Below, in pieces: positions 12,301 through 31,145 of a DNA stretch of 64,000 nucleotides (position 1 is its first letter; each line of letters opens with the position of its first letter). A model generated the notes under the pieces. It made no database searches and was not told the DNA's origin. It saw only the letters and a program-made list of their open reading frames with translations. A program made the translations under genes and the position numbers. The stretch is from Trichosphaerium sp. ATCC 40318 (taxonomy: Eukaryota > Discosea > Flabellinia > Trichosidae): positions 310,001 through 374,000 of the forward strand of contig JALMLS010000075.1 in assembly GCA_038496445.1 (NCBI GenBank), given 5' to 3'.

Positions 12301-14479
12301 TCAATAAATTGTAAACCTCCATTGTACTAAAAAACAAATCAGAAACAATTCTTTCTTTTCTTTCATACGTCTTTTTCTTTCTGGTTGAGTTCGCTTTCAG
12401 TCATCTCATTGATACCTGACTCTTCCAACATTTCGCCAAGACGCTTAAGCAATCGCTTGTGATCTTAGAGAAGCTTTAGGACTCAAATAATAGCAGGAGA
12501 TAAAGAAAGAAATGATAACCAAAAAAAAAACCGTACGTATACTCTTTACTTCACTAATTAAATCTGTTACAGTATTAACTTCTCTTGGCTTAGGGTTTTT
12601 AATAGGGTCTTTAGCATGTGCTGCATCAAGCCTTCTATTATTATAAGCAATTCTTGCTGCCAAAAATACAAGTTTACCACCATCTAAATGAACCACTTAG
12701 CGCAAGACAATAGCGAAACAAACATCCAAAAATGGAAGAAAAAAAAAATTGTTGCGACACATACCACGTCTATCATCGTACTCCTGGTAGAGACTTTTTT
12801 TAATACGCTCGTCAACACGTTTTTCTAATTCTTCATGTTCTTTTTCTTCACCAAGCCATGCTGCTGCAGCTTTATCATCTAGATACAAGGTCAATTGATA
12901 AAGAGTTTCCTCAACAAAAAAAATCTTACCTGCAGAGTCAAACAAATCTAAGAAGCTCTTTTGCTTCTCAACTGACATTTCTGATACATCCTTAACATCA
13001 AAGGTACCATCAAGTATACTCTTTTTCAAATCATCATTCAATATACTATGTGCAACCTTAGAACGAAGATCGCTATCCTTCAATCTCTCCCTATAAAAAA
13101 ACAATTGTAAGCTTTCGCAAAAAAAACCAAAAAAAAACACGTTGCAGCAAGACTTCAACGAACTACTGCTTATAACAAAGTCTAGTACGTACTGGATATA
13201 CTCTTCGAAATTTGCACGACTTTCACGCTCAGAAGGACGCATTTCAGCACGGCTGGTTTTCTCAGCATTATCTTCTTTCATAATTTCTAAAATTTCTTCC
13301 ACCTCTTTATCTGATTCTAAAGCTTTGTCTAGCTTCGCAAGAGCATTTTCATAACGATGTCTTGCTTTCAACATCGGGTTATCGTTTCTCAAGTCTTCAA
13401 CGTCTCTTAACGCTGCACCTGCACGTCCATGTCGAGCTGTTTTTTGCTAATAATGATTTTAGCCTTAATCGTACAGCAAATCCTTCAAAAGAGGGAACCC
13501 AGCAATACAACGACTGGAAATAAAGTTTTTGGGTGTTTCTTTTTTTTTTTTGTTTTAATGCGTACTTCGTCATCTGCATACACTTTTTTGATAAATTCTA
13601 ACTTGTCTGGGTCGATATCAGTAGCTGCTGTGAGCCTGAAACGATCACGTCTATATTTCAGTTTACGCTATCAGTTGTGAGTTCAAATACACTCCTTACG
13701 CTAAGAAAATAAAGGGAGACGCACAGGCATGTTGTTATCATCAAAATCCTTTGGTCTGAAGGTAATCCATTTTCGATATTTTTTCTCTACAAACTCGTTC
13801 CAGATACCGCGTTTCTATAGTAGAGCGTTAAGAGGGATTGAAAAGTTTAAAAAAGAGTTGTTTCGCGAATGTTGAAAGCAATAAAGGCAAAATAGCTTCG
13901 CATGGCGACTTTGAAGCGAGGTAGCCTACACAGCACTTGACTTGTATGAGCCCATGGATTTTTAGCGCTTGTGGCCAGTTTTAAGGAAAAATGAAAACTC
14001 CAAAAAATCGAACGTGTTAGGTGTACCTTGAGGCGGTTGAACGTCTCAGTGATTTCAATGTTAGTTTTTTTCATAAACTCTTTCGACAGGCCAATTGTAC
14101 GAAAGTCTGGGTCCTTCAATAGAGGGTGAATAGGGCTATCCTCCCAGTACTTTTGTTCCATGTTATAGTTGTTCATAAGCTTTTCAGCGACTTCTTGTTG
14201 CAGCTCATAGCCTTCTTTTGTATCGATTTTACCCAGCATAGCTTCTAATTCGACGAGACTGAAGTTTTGTAGCGCTTTTTTAGCTTCGCGAGTCCAATCT
14301 TGATGCATTTCAGAATCACGCTGAATACCGCTGTCGGCGAAGGTTTGGGGTTTAAACTCATCCCTTTCTGCGTTTTCAAATTGTATGGAGCGCGATGTTT
14401 GTTTCGCCTTTACGCGCTTTTTATCGTCCTGGCGCACGCGTAGCGCTCTATTTAAGCGCGTGCCCGCTCTAGTTATCAT
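6305..14479 (-). CDS. very large PPR-like protein, probably mitochondrial, about 30 exons
   Basis: One continuous reading frame can be followed from the ATG at 14479 to a TAA at 6305 through dozens of short introns. The first four junctions were checked and keep phase. The N-terminus is rich in Arg and hydroxylated residues with no acids (MITRAGTRLNRALRVRQ), like a mitochondrial presequence. The middle is acidic and charged (for example DEDDRFDYEATTYDQEED near 11730). From about 10500 down to 7900 the protein is helical repeat, with paired-helix units such as NVQLLNHLLSMYADRD and LINERIHAEYVSFLYRKGE, which resemble pentatricopeptide/TPR repeats that bind organelle RNA. The C-terminus is acidic, ending near ENFRETL. 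I estimate some 2,000 residues. I do not recognise a named orthologue; a mitoribosome or organelle RNA factor is inference. It starts 181 bp from the divergent nuclease gene. Splitting into two genes is possible but I saw no internal stop/start boundary. Confidence 0.6.
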
Positions 14480-14660
14480 GTTTAACCAGTGCCAGGATTA
14501 AAATATGTCATTATTAATAATTTTGACCATTTTCCTTGCCCACAATCAAAAAAGCACGCAAATAGCCCATTGGTATTTACAACGAATAATGGTGAACTTA
14601 CAGAGGAAAAACGGAGTGTGAAAAGCATAACTAGTATTGAAAGCCTTGGTCGTATCTGTT

Positions 14661-17600
14661 ATGGCTAATTCAGTGGTACTAATACCATAGTACACATGTT
14701 AATGCTGATGTCAAAAGGTTTGGAAACCGTTGTCACATGTTTGGGCTGACAGGCGTTTACAAAGAAAGGCATTCAACAAAATAGCGCATAAAGAGCGAAT
14801 AAAACATTTGGATGATTGGTACAGGTGTAGCAAGAAAGACGTTGTGAAACATGGCGCCAGCGCAATAATGTACGCGAAGCAATGGCCCTGGAGCGATTTC
14901 GCTTTATTAACCTTAAAAGACAGTAATCTGTACAACAACTCACTATTTGACACTCTAAATACGATTTACCCGCATCATGAATGGCTTCCATGGGCTTTTA
15001 AGTAAGTTTGCACGTTATCAATTGCTGTCTTAAAAAACCTCATCCTTTTCTGAAAGATGCGCTCCCATGAACCACTGGAGTAGTGTAGACAACCAACGGT
15101 CAAAGTTTAATAACATCGCTGAGTGCCTGAATATCAAACACCTTGATGACTGGTACAAGGTCACTACAGCAAGTATTAGAGAACATGGCGCTTCAAGCAT
15201 TTTGTAAGAGTTTTTATTAATATTTTTATCAACAATGTACTCAAAGTTCTGGTGTTTAGGGTTCGCTATGATAACTCATTACGTTCATGTTTAACCAAAA
15301 TATACCCAGAACACATGTGGTTAGATTGGCGGTTTGCGTTAGTAGTTCTGAATCGCTGAAGTGTTTTAATTATGTTAGACACTCAAGAGATGATTACTGG
15401 TTCGATCTTTCAAATCAACGTGATAAATTTAATTCACTTGGTGAGAATCTAAACATCAAACATCTCGATGAATGGTATGAATCTATTATTGTGTATAAGT
15501 TTATCATTACTAGAGAATCGAGTCCGATACTGTACGTATGCACGTGCTACAAAACAGAAAAAGTTAATGTGATATTTTAGGAGTTTGTACAACAATTCAA
15601 TTTCTTTGGCTCTTCAGTATATCTATCCTCAACATGCTTGGAGTACAGTTAAATTCAAGTAAGTTCAACAATAGGTGATAAGGAAGCTCTTATATCCTTT
15701 ATAGAAATGCATCAAGAGCGTACTGGTCTGATCTAGACCGTCAACGAAAACTATTTGAAGAATTATCAGTTAAACTTGATATAGAAGATATGGAAGAATG
15801 GTATTCAGTTACTGCTTCAGATATTATTAAAAGCGGTGGTGCAGATATACTGTACGACGATTTTCATCTGTATTCGTCGACTTATATGTGCTTAGGTATC
15901 ACTACAACAATGACTTAGGAACGTGTCTTAGTGCTTTGTATCCTGAGCATTCGTGGGCTGTTTGGCGACTAAAGTAAGAGCCACGCTATACTTTAATACT
16001 AAACGTACTAGGAGAGTTGAAGAAAATCCAATAGATAAAACACAAGTGATAGAAAACGTTGGTAAGCTTCTTAATATTAAGCACTTGGATCAATGGTACA
16101 ATGTTGATGTTGATAAATTTGCACGTTTCGATTCATCAAAAATGATGTACGCCAGGCTTTATCCTTCTTTTTGATTAACCACAATCTAGTGGGCATCGCT
16201 ATAACAATATGTGCGAAATGTTATCTGATGTTTATCCGCAGCATGAGTGGATTCTAGCAAAGTTCTTGTACTTCTTTTACACTGTATTTTTACCAAGATT
16301 ATACTGACTTCTTCGTTTTTAACAAAAAAGTTCTTGGCAACAAAATCTTGTTAATAAGATTGCTGAGTGTTTAGGTATCAAGCATTTGGATGATTGGTAT
16401 TACATAAGTATCAATGAATTCACATCAAATGGTGGAGGAAGGCTACTGTACGTTTAGTTAAATATTGTTGTTGGCTCAAAATCTATCTAGGCGTACTTAT
16501 GGATCAATTTTTGCTTCACTGCGCAATGTTTTCCCTGAACACGGGTTTGTTTCATGGCGTTTTATGTAAGATAAAATTACCATATAGAGTTTAACTAATA
16601 GTACTATTAGCCATACACACAAGCAACGGCTTGACGCTGCTGCAAAGCACCTTGGAATTAAGGATTTAGAAGGTTGGTATAATGTAAAGAGAAGAGATCT
16701 TGTAAGCTGTAAAGACATACTGTACGTCAATCTCATATTTTCTGTCTTACCTACTAATGTTGTTGATTAGCAACTACTATGACGGGTCTCTTTTGTCGTG
16801 GATTAATTATTGTTATCCTGACTATGACTGGGTCGAATGGAGGTTCAGGCAATATGGTGTATCATCAAAACAATCAGAACAAAAAAACTTTTTACTTAAA
16901 GCAAAAGAAAGCCTTAATATAACAAGTCCAGAGATGTGGTATCGTATATCAGCAAGACAAATTGTATCTCTTGGTGGCTCTACTATAATGAAGTATTGGC
17001 CTAGAGTACTTACAAGCATAGAACCGGAGTTTAATTGGAATTGGAACAACTTTAGTATGATGAACAAAAAACACGCCAAGCAAAGGTTCATAAACGAACT
17101 GACTGTTTGTCCCTTACCTCTTGTTTAGATCATTGCTAATGACCTTATGTTCTATATTCCCTGATGATGATGTTATCGAAGAGGCTCCTATACAGCTCAG
17201 AGAATCCACTCATATGGCTGTTGTAGTAGATATTTACATTCCACAACATAACTTAGCGTTTGAGTATCAAGGTAAACTACTTTCTTCATCAGTGTGACCT
17301 CTTACTCTTTATTGAAGGCGAGCAACATTACGAAGATGTTTTCAAATGGCAAACAGAAGTACAGAATGCTCGTGATGTAGAGAAACACAGACGTTGTGCT
17401 GAAGCCGGTACAAAGTCAATTACTTTTATTACCAAAACAATTCTTGCTGTTGTTGCTTCTAATTTCTGGTACCAGGTATTTGCTTAGTACCTATACCTTA
17501 TTGGTGGGAAGAAGGTGATGTTGGTTCAATAGTTGCTACTATAAAACACTATAATCCGAACTTGCTTCAAAGTGTTCCTTGCGGGCGTGAACCGCTTCTT

Positions 17601-17736
17601 GAGCAAACTCAGTTCAATAAGCAAAGTAAGCCATGTTTTTTGAAAATAGTTCCTTAGGTTTAACAGAGATTTTCTAACCTTTGTTGCTCTTTTAGGTTCT
17701 CTCATGGGAGCTACTCAAGCAGTTTTAGCGAGTTAG
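14661..17736 (+). CDS. eight-repeat protein ending in a predicted PD-(D/E)XK nuclease
   Basis: The body consists of eight repeats of about 70 residues. Each has a core IKHLDDWY (variants IKHLDEWY, IEDMEEWY, IKDLEGWY, ITSPEMWY) followed by a YNNSL...YPEHxWLxWRF core. Each repeat is split by introns at matching sites: one after the ...IL just before the YxNSL part (donor text CTGTACG in several) and one after the terminal W-x-F-K. The C-terminal domain (about 17190-17600) reads AVVVDIYIP, FEYQGEQHY, RDVEKHRRCAEAG and IPYWWEEGD. This is the D...ExQ...PYWW pattern of a Vsr/DUF559-like restriction-endonuclease fold found at the end of similar repeat proteins in fungi and protists. A tiny first exon (MANSV, 14661-14675) is my best start. 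One splice before PYWW did not resolve cleanly by eye. The repeats may be helical DNA-binding units (inference). Confidence 0.7.
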
Positions 17737-18894
17737 TTTGACTAGATGTGAGTTTTAAGAACAAGAGAAGTTGAACAGATGGATGAAATGTTGAAAACAA
17801 TGTATACAAAAGCTGGTTTATCAACACGGAACTTAGCGCTTATAGAAAGAGCGTGGGTGAGCTCAGATTCTCTCAATTATAAGAAAAAAAAGACGGTGCA
17901 ATACTGGTAAATGGAGCTGGGTGGTTGTGTTCCCAGCCCACCGCATGGTAATTGCGAGATTTGACCAACTTGCTTGTACGATTTTTTAAGTCGTCAATTC
18001 CTAAGAATGTTCTTGGACTATTATGGCCTTAGAGATGCTGTGCTATTATACCTTTCAACCTTATTTAGGTTGCCTTGCGTCTTTCTAAAATGGATCGCAG
18101 AGTAGCATGGTACCATGCTTTCTGGTTAACATGCGAATAAACACTTTAAACATTATAAATTGGCTTCTTACTTTGGTTTTTTCATGCGTCTTTCGTGGTC
18201 CACGACCACGTACATGTGCTTACCCTTAATCGCTTGGCAATTTCATGTTGGTTCTAGACTCTCAACAGATACCTGAACCGCGAATTTAATGGCGTTCATG
18301 TTGCTACTATCAACATTAACTGGTTGCTATTTGCAGTATTATTTGAGACACCCGAATAGTTTAGAATTAAAGGGGAACCTTTAATAACAGCATGCGGGGT
18401 TCTACTAGTATCATCGTGAAAACCCCTTGCTGAACCAATTACTGGTTTTCCGAATCACTGAAAAATCCGAAGACGTGTCATCTCCATAGCGACTTCAACG
18501 TAGCTAGCTATGATCAACGGTGTAGAGTGTAGCTAATCTCAACCTCGGTTTTTTTGAAACAAAATCATGAGAAAGTAAGTTTTTGTTGAATTATGTAAAC
18601 CAGTTCTTTTGGCCCGAAACACTACAAGTAACCAAGAAATCGTTAAACCGCGACAAACGTTTCAGGCGAAGAAAATGAGACGAACAACGCGGAAAATAAC
18701 GCAAAAGCAGCGGAATGCTCTTACAACGTAATTTGTGGGCGTAATTTTACGTTAACGATAGGAACTGAGAAGTTCATGAGTATGTTCTTGTCTATTTTCC
18801 TTTTTTAGACAAAAGCGTCATATTTCTTGAGAATCAAAAAAAACCCAAAAAAAATCATAATTCATCAACACATTCAAAGCAAACAACGCCTCTC
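17737..18894. other. intergenic, no supported gene
   Basis: Short stop-broken frames only. A phrase near 17780-17860 could encode a helical peptide but has no start, splice context or homology that I recognise. The last 100 bases are the A-rich leader of the secreted protein that follows. Confidence 0.4.
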
Positions 18895-20649
18895 ATGAGA
18901 ATTCTTATCGCTTTATGCGCACTTACAGTGCTCTATACTACCGTTCTTTGCCAAACAGCTGAAGTACAACAATGTCTAATCGATTCTCAACTCTACCCAA
19001 CAGGTACGCTTTTCCACAAGATTAAACCTTACCACGAAGCTTAAAAATAAAGCGTAAACAATCTCCACACTCCGCTGAAAAATTTATACTTATGGCTTTT
19101 TTCTCAGGTGTTGACGCTAGTTTCAATGTTCTACCAAATCAAAGCCCAATGATCCAAGACCCACATTGGGAAATCTGCGCAAGTACTCATTCTGGTTTCC
19201 CAACTTGTTGGGGCGCTGGAGCTCCGAGTCCATGTTGCCCAGCCGGTGTAGTTAACAGCCTCCCTGGGGCTTGGGTTAACCCAACTACTGATCCAGCTTT
19301 CCCTGCAGTACGAGATATTTTCTTCGGTTTTTTTTCGAAAGAAATACTCATATTCATCTTTAGAGTAACTGGATCGAAACTACCAACACAGCAAACCAAA
19401 GATATGCCACCTTTACCTTCTCAAGAAACTTTACAGTACCAGAAGGTAAGAAACTTTAAGTTCACGTGAAAAAAAGTACCCAGCTAACAACTTTTTTTAG
19501 GATGTGATAACCCATCTTTCTCTGGTAAGTGTTGGTCAGATAACGATATTACAGCAAGAACATTGAATGGAAACCCTATAGCTCTTAATTGTTCTGTGTT
19601 TGACCAAAAAAACTACACTACTGGACCTACTTTCACTCTAGACAGCAGCAACGGCGTTGTTTCGGGAACAAACACATTGCAAATTACAGTCCGCAACTAT
19701 GGCGGTCCTTTCGGACTTCTCGTCAATTTCCATGACTGTGAATCATGCAGAAAGCCATGTAGAGAACCAGTTATTGCTCGTGGTACTGCCAAGGATTGTA
19801 ACGAAACCGTTGCAATTGAAGAAGCCGAAGCACAAGCTCATCGCAGATGTAAAAGGTACTACTACAACAAATCTGGTATTCCAATGCTTACAAAGCTGTA
19901 GAAAATGTGAACGCCAAGGATACACAATCGCTGACTACGGCGAATGTCTTATCAAGGACAGAGATGTTTACAACCTCAGTTGTTGCGAAGACAACACATT
20001 AACTCAATTGACTGTTTCTTGCGCATGTTGTTGCGATTGCGACCAAGCACCTACATTTGCTCCAACACTCGAACCAACACTCGCACCTACCGTAACCCCA
20101 ACTGCAGCTCCAACAACACGTGCACCAACAACAAGATCACCAACAACACTTGCACCTACCGTAGCTCCAACCGCCGCTCCAACGACGCGCCCTCCTACCA
20201 CACGTCCACCTACTACGAGACCACCAACAACACGTCCACCTACAACCAAACCGCCAACAACACGCCCACCAACTACACGTGCTCCTGTTACCAAAGCACC
20301 AGTTACAAAGGCACCAGTTCCAACCGAAGCTCCTTTTGGAAAGGAACCTACACCAGAACAAAGATGCTGTTTCTACGACAAAGAAAGACAACAATGCGTT
20401 GACAACGGATGTGAGGAAAAATTGAATGGTAAATCAGTATGCAAACAATACGAGAAAGTATTACCAGACGGAAGTACAGAACCAGATTGCTTGTGTACAG
20501 CTGAGGAATTCTCCGGTAAATGCGACAAGAGATCTCCAGATGAACCATGTTTAGATAGAGGATGTAAAGAAGCAATTGGCCCATTTGTCAACAACCCACT
20601 AGGATGTGTTGCTTCAAAAGATCAATGCATTTGTGCTATATGTTTGTAG
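18895..20649 (+). CDS. secreted Cys-rich protein with Pro/Thr-rich stalk
   Basis: Five exons (18895-19003, 19108-19307, 19364-19445, 19501-19855, 19896-20649) join in frame to 499 residues. The start carries a signal peptide (ILIALCALTVLYTTVLC, cleavage near CQ-TA). A beta-rich region follows with WETTN/YATFTFSRNFTVP, CWSDND, TLNGNPIALNC and a NYGGPFGLLVNFHDC strand, a pattern like carbohydrate-binding jelly rolls. Next are Cys clusters (CESCRKPC, CRKCERQGY, CCCDC). Then comes about 80 residues of APTTRPPTTRPPTT-type repeat, a mucin-like O-glycosylated stalk, and a last Cys-rich module (about 16 Cys). No transmembrane helix or obvious GPI signal closes the protein, so it is probably secreted or wall-bound. 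Adhesin or extracellular-matrix role is inference. Confidence 0.75.
20074..20318 (+). repeat. Pro/Thr codon repeat
   Basis: In-frame repetition of APT, PTTR-PP and VTKAP units coding for the stalk of the secreted protein. The units differ at third positions, so the repeat is maintained at protein level and is not a simple DNA microsatellite. The long open frames on the opposite strand here are a by-product of the repetition. Confidence 0.75.
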
Positions 20650-21177
20650 ATACAACAATAAATAAATAAAAGAATACTTATCGCCAAAAGAGATAGAAGT
20701 TTTCAAGTCAAAAAAATCTCTCGTGTTTTTTTGAGATATAGCGTCATTGTAATCACGTGTTTGTTGTAGTACTATTCATTCAACACGACGGTGTTCAGTT
20801 GTTTTCATGGGGTTAAGGTATCAGCGGTTGGCCATCAACATTTGCATGTAATTTCTCTCCAGGGTATCAGCACCCCACAAAAAAAAAGCGCTGAAGTGAG
20901 TGTAGAAAACTCGGTTAAAAGAAGGATAAATATTTCGCCGTATTTAACTGTAGTCTGAGACACGCACATTCTCTGAAAGTGTCCTTTTCCACGCGTTGTG
21001 AATGACGTGATGCTGGTCGTCAAAACTATGATACCCTTTATAGTCAGAATAAGTGTTTTTTCAGTTGCTTAACCTGATTGTCTACATTGGTTAAGTCGGG
21101 TCTGAAAAATAATCACAATTCACTTCAGGAGCTTTGTAATCAGCTGAGAGGCGTAACTCTTATATTCGTCCTTCCAC
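20650..21177. other. intergenic, upstream of ABC transporter
   Basis: The 3' end of the secreted-protein gene, with repeated AATAAA text around 20660-20672, is followed by an uninformative stretch up to the transporter ATG at 21178. One CACGTG lies at about 20754. Confidence 0.5.
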
Positions 21178-28680
<7,503 letters not shown>

Positions 28681-28887
28681 AACAAAAAAGTCAATTGTAC
28701 AAATAAAAATACCTTCTTTTTATTGCCTCACAATTAAAAACTCATCATTAGTTGGTAGTCTTAAACGCTGTTATAGATACTCATATTGGAATCACAAAAC
28801 CGACTATCTGTGTTGAAAATACTTGACTGTCTATCACTACTCACAGTTGTGTACTTGATCATTTCTTGAATATTATACAGAGAACAC

Positions 28888-29912
28888 ATGGCAAGAACAC
28901 GTGATATCCCATTTGCTTGTAGATTAGCTGTTGGTTGGAGTCATTCGATGGTAATAGACGATGAAGGCTTGGTTTATTCATGGGGTGATAATCACAATGG
29001 TCAGTTAGGCAACACATCTGATAGAGAATGTACTATTGCCAGACCAATAAAAAGCCTTCCAAAAGTAGTGATGATTGCCGCTGGCACTTACCACAGCATG
29101 TGTCTGTGTGGTAATGGTCGTGTATATCTCTGGGACAGAACCTATATTGTTTTTTGGGCCTTGGTCACAAACGTCTTCTTGTTCTCTCGCCTGAGATGCT
29201 ACCAGCACTCGAAGGCTTGGATATCGCTTCGGTTGAAGCTGGATCAGGGTGTAGTTTCGTAGTACTGAAATCAGGTCAAGTGTACTCATGGAAGTAATTC
29301 ATTTCGGACTCTTGAACTCTGATTCCGATGGTAATATCTGTACCTCAACGCATCGAGTGTCTTCCTCCAATTTCGAAGATAGAATGCAAAGTAGGCGAGG
29401 TAGTCTCGTTATCAACAGATGGTTACGTGTTCGTCTGGGGAATTAATACTGGAAGCCACAAAGGTGCTATAAGGAAGATTCAAGGTGTTGAAAACGTTGT
29501 TGATGTTGCCGTTGGTCACAATCTGTATTTGTGTCACATGCTATTCTTGTTAGAAAATGGACAAGTGTTTTCGTGGGGATCTAACAAATATGGACAACTT
29601 GGCGTTGGTCATTGTTGTGAGACTCAAAACAAACTATGTCAGGTATCAGGTATTAAAAATATAGTATCGGTTAGTGCTGGTTGCCAATTCTCATTTGCCA
29701 TTGATGACAAAGGTCGATTGTACAAGTGGGGCTTGTTTAATGAGTTGTGTACATTTAGCACAGTTCCTTCAGTAGTTCCTGGTGTTCGCTGTCTCCATCA
29801 CTGTACTAGTCAGTATCGATCAGTGTCTTTGCTATTTGATGGGTCCATACATACATGGGATTATAGTGACAATCTAAAGTCACTTCAAAAACTAACCTTA
29901 AAGGTCGAGTGA
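28888..29912 (+). pseudogene. RCC1-like seven-blade propeller, frame disrupted
   Basis: Blade motifs recur across three frames: GLVYSWGDNHNGQLG, GRVYLW, GQVYSW, GYVFVWG, GQVFSWGSNKYGQLGVG, GRLYKWG and GSIHTW, i.e. seven units, the number in a complete RCC1 propeller. The frame breaks at least three times: after CTCTGGG at about 29132, at CATGGAAG about 29290, and once or more between about 29300 and 29330. The first two breaks both fall just after the Trp of a SWG/LWG motif and would be repaired by one more G. This is either a decaying gene or assembly error in G-runs. RCC1-like propellers act as guanine-exchange or ubiquitin-ligase scaffolds; no fused domain is seen here. An intron acceptor precedes the ATG (AG at 28879-28880), so a leader exon may exist. 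The gene ends 68 bp from the stop of the convergent MORN-type gene. Confidence 0.6.
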
Positions 29913-29980
29913 TAAACTTCAATTCCCTTAAAAAGGTGGAACACATAAAAACAGTACGCAATTTCTGTTCAATACTGTCT

Positions 29981-30829
29981 TTATTTGTTTCTTTGTTTAT
30001 TGCCACTTACATAAACACAGTTTTCGATCATACTACCATCAGAGGACCACGATGTATACTCTTCTTCAAGCTTGCCATCAACATAATGGCATTTAATGGC
30101 CAACATGCCATTACCATACCACTTTTCAAACTTTCCATTTTTTTTACCATTAAGGGCAATATAATGTTGTTCTAATTGCCCGTTGGGATACCAGTGCTTA
30201 CACTCTCCATGCTGCTTACCATCACTAAAGTATAACTCTTGACACAATTGAGTGCTTGCATACCAAGACTTGAACTTTCCTTCCCGCTTACCATTGACAT
30301 AGCAACAACTCTCATGTAATTCACCTGTTTTATACCATCTTTTGTACTCACCATGTTCTTTACCTTTGACGTAAAAATAATGTTTTTCAAGTATACCAAA
30401 GTCATACCATCTTTTGTACTCACCTTCTTCTATACCACCTACATAATGATAGTGTTCAAGGCACAAACCATTTTCATGCCATTTCCAGCATTCTCCTTCA
30501 GCTTTGTTGTTGACAAAGTTACACGTGTGATACAAAGTTCCATTCTTGTACCATTCCATGTACTCTCCATGACGTTTACCATGTGCCCAGCATTGCATTA
30601 TTTTCAGTTGATATCTCGTACTAGGAGTGGTTTCCATTGTTTTAGCTGTTAGTTTAAACCACCTTCTATGTTTTTTCAAGTCACTATCAAACAGTGTTGT
30701 AGTTGCTGTGTGCTTTGATAAAGGCGTCCATTTTAAATAAATTTCATAGTCTAGGTCAATAATTTCATGCTGTAGCTCGAGTGGAAGGTGTAAAAGAAGA
30801 CAAGAAGCTGAATTTGAGGTATTCATCAT
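29981..30829 (-). CDS. F-box-like N-terminus plus MORN-type repeats
   Basis: A single exon of 282 residues. The N-terminus (LHLPLELQHEIIDLDYEIY, then KHTATTT) looks like a short F-box. It is followed by about nine repeats of roughly 22 residues with the form HGEYKRWYxxGxLxxxxxYVNGK, which is the MORN_2/YwqK-type repeat (G-x-Y/W...W-Y-x-N-G). Such repeats form extended beta sheets and, in eukaryotes and giant viruses, often sit in F-box-like adaptors. A paralogue with the same layout lies at 56964-57743, sharing the EIY-x-W and KTATT features. It has no introns, unlike most neighbours. A substrate adaptor for ubiquitination is inference. Confidence 0.72.
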   Translation of the reverse strand: MMNTSNSASCLLLHLPLELQHEIIDLDYEIYLKWTPLSKHTATTTLFDSDLKKHRRWFKLTAKTMETTPSTRYQLKIMQCWAHGKRHGEYMEWYKNGTLYHTCNFVNNKAEGECWKWHENGLCLEHYHYVGGIEEGEYKRWYDFGILEKHYFYVKGKEHGEYKRWYKTGELHESCCYVNGKREGKFKSWYASTQLCQELYFSDGKQHGECKHWYPNGQLEQHYIALNGKKNGKFEKWYGNGMLAIKCHYVDGKLEEEYTSWSSDGSMIENCVYVSGNKQRNK

Positions 30830-31012
30830 TAAATTGGCTGTTGGGTTTTGTCAGGTTACTGTATATGCTTTAGGTGGCTTTGATTAAACAATTAAATCTC
30901 GTGGACTCGCTTAACTGAGCTATTAAAACTTTCAGTTCTAGATTATCTGGATATTTCTATAGTTGTGAATTATCTAAGTTTTGTGAATTCTAGATATTTG
31001 AAAGTAAGGTAC

Positions 31013-31051
31013 CTTCATATGGTATAAGATACCACGCTGTACCATATGAAG
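31013..31051. repeat. inverted repeat (hairpin), 12-bp arms
   Basis: CTTCATATGGTA (31013-31024) is mirrored by TACCATATGAAG (31040-31051) around a 15-base spacer. A second, nested palindrome GGTAT-AAG-ATACC sits at 31021-31033, so two alternative foldings are possible. Confidence 0.8.
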
Positions 31052-31083
31052 TTGTGTTGAAAAATCTAGATAGAGGTGGTCGC

Positions 31084-31111
31084 TAAACGGCTATAGCCAG
31101 ATAGCCGTTTA
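31084..31111. repeat. inverted repeat (hairpin), 11-bp arms
   Basis: TAAACGGCTAT (31084-31094) pairs perfectly with ATAGCCGTTTA (31101-31111) over a 6-base loop. GGCTATAGCC at 31089-31098 is itself palindromic. No T-run follows, so it is not a bacterial-style terminator. Confidence 0.8.
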
Positions 31112-31145
31112 AGTTTATGGGTAGTACTGTTAATGACTCAGTCTT

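Noticed and set aside
20004-20394. Long open frames on the minus strand rich in Gly/Val/Arg or Cys/Trp
   Set aside because: They are antisense to the Pro/Thr stalk repeats of the secreted protein; the repetition itself keeps the frames open.
29981-30829. Viral insertion as origin of the MORN-type gene
   Set aside because: The repeat type is common in eukaryotes too, and no other viral hallmark gene is nearby; kept only as a possibility in the findings.
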